A DNA stretch of 64,000 nucleotides from positions 14,627,501-14,691,500 of the forward strand of contig JAWUZG010000036.1 of assembly GCA_036785705.1 (NCBI GenBank), read 5' to 3'. This DNA is from Acanthornis magna (lineage: Eukaryota > Chordata > Aves > Passeriformes > Acanthizidae). Made by a program: the position numbers and the translations under genes. The notes beneath the pieces are model-generated. The model had not been told where the DNA came from, ran no database searches, and worked only from the letters and a program-made list of their open reading frames with translations. Below are positions 39,601-51,600 of the stretch, piece by piece. Position 1 is the stretch's first letter. Each line of letters begins with the position of its first letter.

Positions 39601-42600
39601 AGACTTCAGGTGTAGATAGCAACTGTTTTCCTCTAACTAACAAAAACCAACAATTGTTCTTGCAGTTTATTTATTTCTTCAGGACTCTAATTTGACCTTC
39701 CAGTTCAAATATGTTTGTGAAGCTGAGCAGAATGTTTAGGACTCATGGTAGTGCCAATTCTGTTGGCAGTTTCCAAAATGCAAAGGAGATTCAAACTGCA
39801 AGGAGATGCAGTTTCCAAAATGCAAAGTAGTGAAAGAGTATCCTTTTCTTCCCTACAACTTCTGTAAGTAAAGAAAAGAAGTTGTAAAAAGAAAAGAAGT
39901 TGTAAAAAAATCTTTAAATGTTTTCTCTGTATAGAATCCACACCAGAAGGGCCAATAGATCCTTTTTATCCATCAGTGAGACATCATATCAAGGCTCTAG
40001 GAGATTCACAGAAATTTTTGCAGGCCTCTGGGAATAAAGTTTCCTTGTCTTTGTTTGAAATAGTGGTTACAATAAAGATGAATAATAGTTAACATTTGCT
40101 TTATTCTTAGACCTAGTGGCACTAATAGCTGTGCCTGGATGTTTATCTTTTGGTGGAAAGCTTCATCTGCTTCTTAACGATAATGCTTATATCATCTTCT
40201 TAAATGCCTGACCCATCCTGTGGTTCTGTGATTCAGAGCAGAGGGCATGGCAATAGGTGCTGCTTAGGCTGCTTGGCTCTGCTTTGAAGTTTTTGGCTTG
40301 CCTTTGGCTTTTTCTGAAATGTATGGGGAGAAATTTAGAGTTGTGGGAGTTTAGACTCAATTATTGACTGGTAAAGATGTTTAAACCATGGGCATTGATA
40401 TCTCTGTGCTATCATGATTTATGTATTTCAAGCTTAGTTTTGCCAAACAACTGAAAAGACATCCTTTTCTATTCATTATACCAGTCAACCAAAACAAAGT
40501 GTTCAAAGGCTTACAAACCCTACTATACCTTATGGCCTGATTTGGAAGAACTCCTGCTAGTATAGCTAGCAAAAATTGTTGGTAGGGTCTTTTCTGCATT
40601 TTAATACTAGACTCTTTTTTTTTCTGAGTTTACTTTTGAAATGCCATTAAAAGTCACTAATTTATTCTACAGAAATAAGGCTAGATAAATTCTCTTTGAA
40701 GCAACAGAGAACCTAAAGACTTTCCCATAACAATGACAGTCATTTCAGTCCTTGTACTCAATATACCTGTCAATTTTAAGAAATTTTCCCAAAGCAATGC
40801 ACCTGATATTATAACCCTTGTGCTAGATTTCTTTGCAGTTGACTAAAGAGGTTCAAGTTGTGGGTAAACCTGATGTATGGACAGACATGGCACTCCCATG
40901 AGCTGCATTTCTTTTGGAAACCAGACTAAACTCAGTGATACTTTTGTCCAGCAGCAACCAAGAAGCATTTATTTCTTTTTATTCTCCTTCTGTACAAAAA
41001 AGGATCGGTATTCATTCTTTCTCACTTTTTCAGACCTGAGGTGTATGATTCTGATTCTACATTGTAGCTGAAGATTTAAAGCTGGTTTAGAGCTCCAAAT
41101 CATTCTATAGGCAGTTGTCTTTGCAAGATAATAATGTGAAATATAGAACTGATTTTTTATTCAGTCATCATTTCTTTCCACTGTGGGCATTCTTCAGCTT
41201 ACAAAGTGTTCTGTATAGGTCAGTTTAAAATGAAGGGTTTTGCAAGTTTTTTTTTCATAATGTGGCATCTTGGTCAAATGTCATATATGCTTTATTTAAT
41301 TTTATCATTGCTTTGATCATACTTCTAGATTTTACTCTGAACTTCCTTTTACTGATAGCATTCATACAGAATCTTTCTTATAAGTGTCTACTAGGTCTAA
41401 GTCTTTCACATGATTACAGGTAAATCATGCATTGAATATCTTGTTATTCAGTGGTGCATGTGTTCTTTCTGAATGTGGAATTCAATCAAATACTTTCATG
41501 TGGTCCAGTAGCAGTGACTTCTCGCAAACTGAAAACACCCATATTTAAATCCTCATGCCTTTGCTCAAGCACTGCTGTGTTAGACTCCTTGTTACTTAAC
41601 ATGCTTTATAGCCTTTTCAAGCAAAAGTTGATCCACTGTTCCTCTTTTCTTTTGTTAATATCCTTCAGATGTCCACCCAGTGAAAAAGAGAGGTTACTGT
41701 CAAATCCATTTTAGCAGTTCCCAGCTGACGTGGGAAGATGAAAGGCTCTTACCTTTCCTTCATTTCTTAGGAGTAATAGTTTTGCTTTGAAGCTTTTTCT
41801 GTTATTATTTGGCAATCTTGATGTTTATATGTCCTTTTTCAGTTTTGTTTGTACTATAATCCTGTAAGAGAATCATTCTGATTTATGCTTGTAAAGCTCT
41901 CATACACTGAAGCCCCAGCTCCAGTAATTTATAGGCACCGATTAATTGCAAACCAAAAAACTAATGGCTGTTTAAATTATTGTGCATTAGATTCCTGCAT
42001 AAGGAAATGGCTCTGGTTTTAGCTCTGCAGTGCTGAACAATGCCATGTGCCTACACAGGTCTTTCAAGAAGGGGCACAAATCTGTAGAAAAGACTCAAGG
42101 TCTTCCTCTAAGAAAATTACTCTTAACTAGATCTTGTTTGCATCTTAGAATACTTTTGATCTTTCTAATTGCAATTGGTTCTGATTATTGTACCATGATT
42201 ACGAACCTGTCTCAGAACCAACCATTCCCCTTGGGTCCTCAGCCATTTTGCCTCTAGCTCTCTTATTTGTTTAATTGCCTAATGAAGGACATTTATCTTG
42301 CAGGCAGCTTCTCTGTACACATTGTGTATTTTCTTTCCAAATAGTGTTCATCAAAACCAGTCAGCAAAAGCTTACTGCTCCCCATATTTTGGTTTTGTGC
42401 TAGATTTTAATTATGATTTTCACCTTACATAGAGTCATAGAATCATTTAGGTTGGAAAATACCTTTAAGATCATCAAATGCAAGCACTAAGCCTGCACTG
42501 CCAAGCCCATGTGGCAGGGTTGAAGGGGACTGTTATTTTCACAGTGTATTAGTGTTTCCTAATTTCTGCTGAAGTCATCTCTGTCATGTAATTATCAGAG

Positions 42601-45600
42601 ATTACTTTCTTCATTTTATCTGCCAAATTATTTTCCACCTTTTTCCCAAAGAAATGGTATTACGAAGCTTCCTTCATTTTAAAATTACTTAGCTGTAATC
42701 ATTTCTGCTACCCTTTACCATTCTCTTCTGGTGTGATTTTTCTGTACTGTAATTGTAGAAACAGTCTGGGTTAAACAGTTTTACTGATAGATGTAATACT
42801 CTAGTATTTAATGCTCCTCTAACAGTCTTTCCTACAGCATGGAGCTGGAAGTAATGGTCCCAAGCTGTCACTGTCTGTGACTAGCTTCTGTGGATGTCAG
42901 TCCCGCCAGACCTATGCTGCCTGCTTATCAGTACGGCCTAGTTGCCTCTGTAGTAGATTTCAGCACACTCTGAAGTTTTTCTGGGGCCATGTCAAGTAGA
43001 GAAAATCAAACTGGAGTAATAAGTTCTAAGGTAAGAGGCACACAGTTACTGATGCTCATGGTTGTACAGGAGCTTGCATTTGGACACAGTGCTGAACCCA
43101 AACTATCTCCCTGCATTTTTGTCACAGCAGGTCAGAATTTACAAGCCCTCTTGGCACATGATAACCTGGAAAGTCTAATGCAAAGGCTGAGGTAGATTGA
43201 CAGGACAAGTGTTTATCCAGAAAATAATCCAGATAAATCCTTGCTAAATACTTCTGCTCTGTATTTTTAATGAATTCCACAGTACTCATACCGTTAGGAT
43301 TTATTCACTATTTGCAGAGTTCAGTATCTCCCATAAAGAGAGATAATCTTTAAGAGTATTGGATAGTAATGAGAGACACAGAAATCCAAAACAGTAAGCC
43401 ATAAATGTAATCTTCTCTGAAACATCTAGAGATTCCCATATGTACAGTAACCACAATATAAAAATTGTCATTAACTTTTGTTACGAGTGTCAGGCAGCAG
43501 TGGTCTGTCATGGCCTGTGAATGTCAAAAGTGGCCTGTGTAATATGTAGTGTGGTGAGTTGACCCTAGCTGGATTCCAGGCACCCACCAATCTGCATCAC
43601 TTCCCACTGCAGCTGGACAGGGGAGACAAAATATAAAGAAAGATTCATGGGTTGAGATAAGAACCAGGAAAGACCACTCATTGAATACCATCGCAGGCAA
43701 AACAGACTCGAATTAGAGATACTAATTGAATGTATTTCTATCAAAATGAGAGCAGGATAATGAGAAGTAAAACAAGACCTTAAAGAACTTCACCTCACCC
43801 CTCTCTTCCTCCCATCTCTGCTTCCTCCCCCACCGGCAGCGCAGGGAGACAGGTAATGGGGGTTATGGTCAGTTCATCACACGTTGTTCCTGCCACTGCT
43901 TTAGGGAGAGGAGTTCTTCCCCTGCTCCAGTGTGGGGTCCTCTCAGAGGAGACAGTTCTTCACAAACTTCTGCAGCATCAGTCCATCTCACATTGGAGCA
44001 ACAGTACTCTGTGAACTGCTGCAATGTAAGTTCATTGCACAGGCAACAGTCTTCCCTAAAATGCTGCAATGTGAGGCGCTCTTCTACACAGTGCTGTTCT
44101 TCAAGGACAGTCACAAGTCCCGCCAGCAATGCTGCTCCAGTGTGGGTTCCTCTCTCCATGGGTCTGCAGATCCCTGCCAGGACCCTGCTCCAGCACAGGC
44201 CTCCCATGTGTTCACAACCTCCTCTCAGGCATCCTCCTGCTCCCACATGGGCTCTTCCCAAGGCGCAGGTGGATCTCTGCATCCCCAGGGACCTCCATGG
44301 GCTCAGGGGCACAGCTGCCTCACCATGGGCTGCACCCTGGGCTGCAGGGGAACCTCAGTTCCAGTGCCTGGAGCACCTCCTGTCCCTCCTTCTCACTGAC
44401 CTGGGTGTCTGCATAACTGTTTTTTCTTTCTTCTCCTTAAATCTGTTATCACAGAGGTGTTTCTACCATTTCGTTGGCCCAGCCTTGGCCAGTGGCACTT
44501 CCATCTTTGGAGCTACCAGGGATTGGCTCTGCCAGACGTGGAGGAAGCTTCTGGCAATTTCACACAGAAGCCACCCATGTAGCTTGCCTGCTTCCAAAAC
44601 CTGCCCATACATACCCAAAATATACAGCTAGTGCATAAGCAAATTAGTTGCAAATCGTGCACAGATTAATATTTATTGGATAGAAATGCATCAGGAGGTG
44701 TGCTTAATGTCAAATACTATTGTCTGGAAAGACACTAGGACTAGGACTATCAGAGAGGTAGGTACAGAACAGTGGTTGAGCAAGGGACATGTGGGTATTA
44801 ACTTAGAATTAGCTTAGAATTAAGACACTTAAAATGAGGTCATTAGTCAAGAATTGGGAGTTTAGAGTAAGGGGCATGAGAGAAGAGTTTTGACACTCAG
44901 CAGTATCTGATACTGGTTTGGTTTTTCCTGATGGGTGTCTTGGGTATTTGACTATGTTGGATTTTGTGAGCTGTGAAACAAAAATCAGAAACAGAAAGAT
45001 GATGGATAGAGGAGGTAGAGCATAGTAAATTCCTCCTGAGCAGCTCCCATACGGATGAAAAAGATTTTTTTTCTTCAAGGCAGTGTCCTGATTTCAATCA
45101 GGTGAGGGTTAGCTTTTGCAGTAGCCAGGAGGGGGCATGGCTAGGACATGGAGGATTGTTCTTTATTACCTCATGTCATTCCTGGGGCTGGGGGAAGGGA
45201 GCCTCTTCCAAAGAGAAGGACCTCCTTCCAGTTGAGTAAGTGGTGCCAGTTCTGAGCCAGAAGGAGTGGTTGGATAACATCAGTTCCAAGCTGGAGGGAG
45301 CAGTCAGGTGGCGCTGGTTGTAAGCCAGAGGGAGCAGTGGGGTATTACCTATTCTCAGGGGTTCCCACCGTGAGCAGTAATGGGGGTCTTTTCTTATACT
45401 CCCTGCCATTAGTATTGTTGCTGTTACTCTTAATTTTTTTATCTCATTGCCACTCCCAGTAAATTGTTCTTATCTCAGCCTGTGATCTTTACCTTTTGTG
45501 CCTCCAGTTCTGCTCTCCAGCCCTCCACAGTGGGGAGAGGGAGCAAGTGAATGGCCCATGGTTTGGGGAGTCTCACTGGGAGCACTAAATTGAGCTGTAC

Positions 45601-48600
45601 CACTCCTGAAGCACAACAGCCAAAAACCCTGGGTGCCATTAATATCAGATCTTCAGATTACTTGGAAAGGGTTAGTCATTTTACAAGAGCAAAGCAAGAA
45701 CATGGCAATATACACGAGCAGTTACATTCATATGGGATGCACACCATTTGGGAAGTTCAGCTATGTCTTCCTACAAATATATCAATGCAAGGAAATTTGA
45801 AGCATATGTGCTGGCAGAAACAAGCAGTTACCAAAGATGTTAGGAGTTCCTAGACTTTCTACTCTTAAGATTTATACTGTGCTTTGTAGTAATAAAGTTG
45901 TGGCTTGTTTTGAACTCATTCTTGCTGGAACATACCCTTCACAAATCACTTCACAAAGGCAGAACAATCCACAGTTTATTTTTAGAGATTTTTTGTTTTG
46001 TTTTGCCTTTCCTGGAAAAGTAAAGGTATTTTCACACCTGAAGGATGAGATGCCATCCAGAGGAACGTGGACAAGCTCAAAAATTGGGTGCACAGGAATC
46101 TCATGAGGTTTAGTGAGACCAGGCAAAATATGCTACACCTGGTCAGTGCAAGCCCTGGTATCAGTACAGGCTGAGGAATGAAGGGATCGAGAGCAGCCCT
46201 GGGAAAGGGCTCTCTGGGAAGGACCTGGGGGTGCTGGTGGCTGAGAGGTTGGACATGACCCAGCCATGAGCACTCACAGCCCAGAAAGCCAAACGTGTCC
46301 TGGGCTGCATCCAAAGCAGTGTGGGCAGCAGGGCCAGGGAGGAGATTCTGCCCCTCTGCTCTGCTCTGCTGAGACCCCACCTGCAGTGCTGCATCAGCTC
46401 TGGGGGCCCAGCACAGGAGGGACATGGACCTGGTGGAGTGAGTCCAGAGGAGGGCCAGAAAAATAATCAGAGGGATGGAACATCTCTCTAATGAGGATAG
46501 ACTGAGAATTGGGTTTGATCAAACTGGAAAAGGCGGGACTTAATTGTGGTGTTCCAGTATCTGAAAGGAGGGTGGAGGGAGACAATTGACAAGGCATGTA
46601 GTGATAGAACAAGGGGGAATGGTTTCAAACTGCAAGAAGATACATTTACATTAGATATTAGGTAAAAATTCTTTATTGTGAGGGTGGTGAGGCACTGGAA
46701 CAGCATGCCCAGAAAAGCTGTGGATGCCCATTATTGGAAGTGTTCCAGGCCAGGTTGGATGGAGCTCTGAGCAACCTGGTCTAGTGAAAGGTGTTCCTGG
46801 ACATGGCAGGAGGGTGGGGACTAGATGATCTTTAATGTCCCATTCAGTCCAAACCAATCTATGTTTCTATCATTTTTGTAATGCAGTTACATATAAATTG
46901 TTAAAATTCATTTTAAAAGGAGAAATGTGATCATAATACAATTTTACTCAGCCTTTTTGGTTTTACTACTACCTTCTTTTGCTGTCTTGTGATTTTTGTT
47001 CTCCTTTCCCACAGAGATTTCTTCTGACATTCCTGTTTTGTCAGTATGTTTCATCATCTTGTTAAAAGTAACCTGTATTAAATTTAGGAATATCACCTGT
47101 GTGTACCATCTTCTTAAGCATTACTTAAAGTGACCTTCCAGAACATTGCTTTATCAAAAATAATTATGAGCTGAATGTGAAAATATGTTCTCTTTTCCTT
47201 CTTGCAGCCTGCAAATGATAACCTGCATACAGATGATCAGCATGAACTCAGAGGAGATAAAGAAAGCTATCTCTGTGCTGTGTGTCTGGATGTTTATTTC
47301 AATCCTTACATGTGCTATCCATGCCACCATATCTTTTGTGAACCTTGCTTAAGGATGCTTGCCAAAGACAATCCAGCCAGCACTCCATGTCCACTGTGTC
47401 GCACTACAATTGCCAGAGTCTTTTTCCAAACAGGTATAAAAATGAAAGTTTTTGCAACATAGAAAAATATTCATAGTTTTCCATCCAGGATGCATGCAGA
47501 GCAAATTTTGGTAATGTTAATCCACTGCAATTTTCTTTCCATTTAACTCCTCCTAGGATCATTCTGTGCAGGCTCTCTTCAGTGTCAAGAAGCTATTCAG
47601 GATATGTACTTTTAAACTTCTTACTTTAGGATGAGATTCTAATATTTTGTGTTTCCTTTGTTTCTTCTTACTAAATAATAACAAACTCCATAATAAACAT
47701 TTCTCAAATGATCCTACTGAAAAAGTATTTTTAAAATTGCTAACTTAATGGCACACAAAAAAAATGGTTTTTCATTTATGACATTAAATTTGGACACCAG
47801 TGAAAATAAAGGCCGGCAGAACTCTTGATAATCTTCCTAAATTGTCCCATCCTGGCCTCTTATGCCCTCATCTCTCGTGTTCCTTACTCTTAGTAGGAAA
47901 ATGTGGTGGGTAGGGGTTGTTTGATGTCAGATTGGGGATAGAAATAGAAGAGGGTAAGTAGTCCTGCAGACAGACTATCTGGAACAGCATGAGTCAGTCT
48001 TTTATGTCCAAAGCTTATATGGTAGATTCAAGTACCATTGATAAAATTGCACTGTAGTATCTGGAGTTAGGTCATTTACAACACTTAAAACTGTACATAG
48101 ACAGATCACAAAGTATTGGAAATGACTCAGCCATGCAGGAGTGTTTGTTTCACTTTAGATGCTTCAGAGATCTTGCCGTGATCCTCTTTAAACTGTTGTG
48201 AGTGCTGTGATGATGACAGGTTACAGATGCAGACTGAAGTATGATTTCACATTGATCTGCAGAGCTGCCCACCTTCTGTTTCTGGTTGTGCACAGATTCT
48301 TCCTTTGTACAGGCACAGCTTTGTATGATTTGATGGCAGATCAGTTTGAGGAACTGACTGGGATAAATAAGAACTCATTTGGGTGAGAAGACGGCATTTT
48401 TCAGACAAACCTATTGCCCCAAGATGATTCACTGAGCAGCTGCTGTTGTCCAGGGATAGAGACTGGCTGTCCCCGCATTGACTGCACTGCAGCAGAGAAA
48501 ATGGATGGAAAGCTGCAGTCTGAGCACTCTCAACCCCCTGCTTGTCTGGTGCATAGAGATTTCAAGCCGTTCTTATTTCATTTCCCTAATGTTTGATGCT

Positions 48601-51600
48601 CCCTTCAATTTGATGTACAGATGAAGTGTGTTTCACTGATAGAGAGTTAGGTTTTTCTAGGGCTATTTAAATTTTAAAAAAGCTGTTTAGCAGATTTGCT
48701 GTAGAAAAATACTACTGGGAGAGCACAAAGGGAGAATAAAGATGCTTCTTAAAATGTATTTGCAAAAGTTTTCAACATGTTACAGTCATCTAAGTGAAAT
48801 ATTACCAGGATTATTTGTCGCCTTTAAGTACTTAATATACAATGTGTAAAACTGCCTGGTGGGACAGAAGGAAGAAGAAGGAGCCCGATTCTTCTGAGTA
48901 GTGTTCACTGCGAGCACAAGAGGCTTTGGGCACAATTTGAAACATGTGAAATCCCATCTGAACACAAGAAAACACTTTTTTTCATGTGAGGGTGGTCAGA
49001 CAGGCTGGTCAGAGAAGCCGTGGAGTGCCCATAAAAACCCGGCTGGACGTGGTTCAGGATACCTACTGCAGCTGACCCTGCTTGAGCAGGTTTGACTAGT
49101 TGTTCTCAAGAAGTTGTTCCCATTCAACCTAACCCACTCTGTTAAAATACTAAATAGCTATGTCGTTTTTTTGAGGAAAAGGATCTATGTGACTAAGGAG
49201 GAGATACAGTGTCGTAGTCATATAAATAGTCTACTATAAATAGAGAACCATAAGAGTGTGTAAGATGTTTAGTATTAACAACTTCAGATAAGAGAAATCA
49301 GCAGCTATTTGTTTATTGCCATTCAATATGAAACAATATATGCTTGACTTAGCAATATATTTAAAAACAGGTACACTAATTTAGCTTTGTTTTATTACAT
49401 GTATTAAGAAAAGTATTTTGAAATTTTCCAGTGTATAACATACTGAACAGCTTTTAAATGAATGAAGGTGTATTGATTATATCATATTCTTAGAGAAATT
49501 AGTAAAATCAGCACATTAAGAAGACGGATGGTGCCATAGCAATGTAAAAGATAGTAGGGTTTTTTCACTTAGATGATTTATTAAGCCTTTTGAAAGTTGT
49601 GCTGAAGTCACTGTTGTTATACATTTGTGCAGGCAACAAAGCAAAGTTGCTAGTACTCTGTACATATTTCTCTAATGCTGCAGCTGGGATGTCTTATTTC
49701 CCTCGTTATTTTATTTTGGATGCTTTCTGCAGCTTTCCATTTGTGTATGTGCATATATTTTACAAAGATACGTCAAAAAGAAAGTTAAGGATATATTCAG
49801 AAGTTCACTTTTTAGCTTGTACAGTTTTGCAGACTGAACATAACTGCAACAGGAAGATGCATGTGACATTAAAAAAAATAGTAAAAAGGCTAACAGGTCA
49901 AGTATCCATCAATTATGGAGAAAAACAGTGTTTAACTGAGAGCTGCAAAGCCAGATTTGACCCACGAGGATACTTCTTCTGACCGGTTGCCTTGATGAAC
50001 TGAGCCTTTTTTACAGATTTCCCTTAAGCATGAGTTCCAGTTCAGATAGCTTGCTCTGATGGTGTTCACCATGCATCACCATCTTTCTTAAAGGCTTTCT
50101 TAGAAGCCCTTCTCCCATCAGGATAAACTCAGGTCTGATCAGACAACAGGGTGTCTAGGGTACACCTAAGAGAGAGCTTCTGAGCTGATTGCACCAAGTA
50201 ACTTTCCAAGTTACCAAGCTTCACCTATAGGGGAAGAGGGATCTTCTACCCTTCCATTCATATTAAGTTTCATTTATGTTGTTTCCAAGAAGGGCCAGAT
50301 CTGGCACTCATGTGGGATAAATCCACCACTTTGGAGAAATGTAGATCCAGGGTACTGGTTGTGCAGGGGAGGTCCAGGCACGTGGCAGGGAAAGGGTTGT
50401 GTGTGTACAGAAAGATGGGTGACCCGGCCAACCTGAGGGATTCAAAGCCTTACCAAGCAGCCTTCTAGAAGCCAGTAGAACTTGTCACCACTGCCTTTTC
50501 TGGAAAACGGGAATTAGATGCCTCACCAGAGGTTTCAGTATTTAAAACTGGACAATATATTTGAAAGATCTGTGTGGATTTCTGTGGTCTGTAGCAGGAA
50601 ATTAAAATGTTCTCTTGTCTATGCTGTGAGAGGCAAGCAGAGTCTCATCAGAAGCCTTAATCTGAATAGTTCTTAATCCAAATAGGTTCAGTAGCATTTA
50701 AAGCTCTTTCATAAAAAATTAAAAAACACTAGTGAAAAATACACAGTTTTTTCATTTTACATTTAGGAGAGAAAATGGACTTTTTTCTTTCAGTGACAGC
50801 AGTTTATATGTGCAGTGGCTCTATTTTCACATAATGAGATAGAGGATTTGAAGATTTCTGTGCTGTTCATGTATTGTGTAGCCTCATTCCACCTGCATTG
50901 TGACATGATGAAATAAACAATAATTTTTAGAATAAGACCAGAATGGGGTTTTTACTTCATATCTGCTAATGTCTTCCTCTTACACAGAAAAAGCTACTAG
51001 AACCAAAGGGTATTTGGAATTTTTTTCTTCCTTTTTGGAGCTTGCTCACGAAAAAGCTTAGCTTTCCTAATTTTGCCAGCAAAAAAGATTATATCTTTTC
51101 ATAAAATATTTTTTATTAGAAAAGTATGTACCATTGCATTGGACAACATAAGGTAATAATGCACAAGCCTTCTCAAAAAACTCGTGAATGTATTTTCTTT
51201 CTTTGAAGGTACAGAAAGAATTATGGTAGCAGCTACTATTATTTATCTGGAGCCATCTTGGTTTGGAGACACAAATTGAGCAGGGATTTGATGGACAAGG
51301 GATTGAAGTATTTTCCTGTTAATTACAAGCTTAGAAACCTTGTTTGTTATCAGCAGATCAATTCTATCCTAGGAAAATATTGCTGTTTTTTTTAATTGCT
51401 TTCCATTGCATTTCCATGGATAGATTAGTTTGGCAGTTCTGAGTTGCAATCACGTAAGTATTTCCCCAAATTATACCCTGAGAAGATGTTGGTTTCTTGA
51501 GATTAGTAGATAATGCCAACTCCTGCAATGTGTCATGGATCATCCAACAAATGTTTTCTTAGTTCCTGTAAGTCCAAAGTATTTTTAAAAATCTCAAAAA

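Larger units (their letters stand above)
13595..47207 (+). other. RNF180: RNF180 intron 4 (33.6 kb)
   Basis: The largest complete intron in the window, bounded by GTAAGT and CTTGCAG. It holds most of the mobile elements listed separately: a provirus at 14.9-18.9 kb, CR1 pieces at 23.6, 31.3, 42.4 and 46.0 kb, and LTRs at 34.0, 43.6 and 45.1 kb. Between these it is AT-rich unique sequence. In 19.0-23.5, 24.5-31.2, 34.6-42.4 and 31.8-33.9 kb I recognise no exon or RNA gene, only small tandem repeats and short homopolymers such as the T-run at about 37717-37738. Confidence 0.85.

Noticed and set aside
39543..39609. Exon-like segment with a TTTTTACCAG acceptor and CAG|GTGTAG donor in intron 4
   Set aside because: It is 67 bases long, so it would break the phase 0-0 join of the flanking RNF180 exons. 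Its product has no match to the mammalian linker.
48198..48596. Overlapping open frames in intron 5 considered as an alternative RNF180 exon
   Set aside because: No similarity to any part of RNF180 and no clear acceptor/donor pair.
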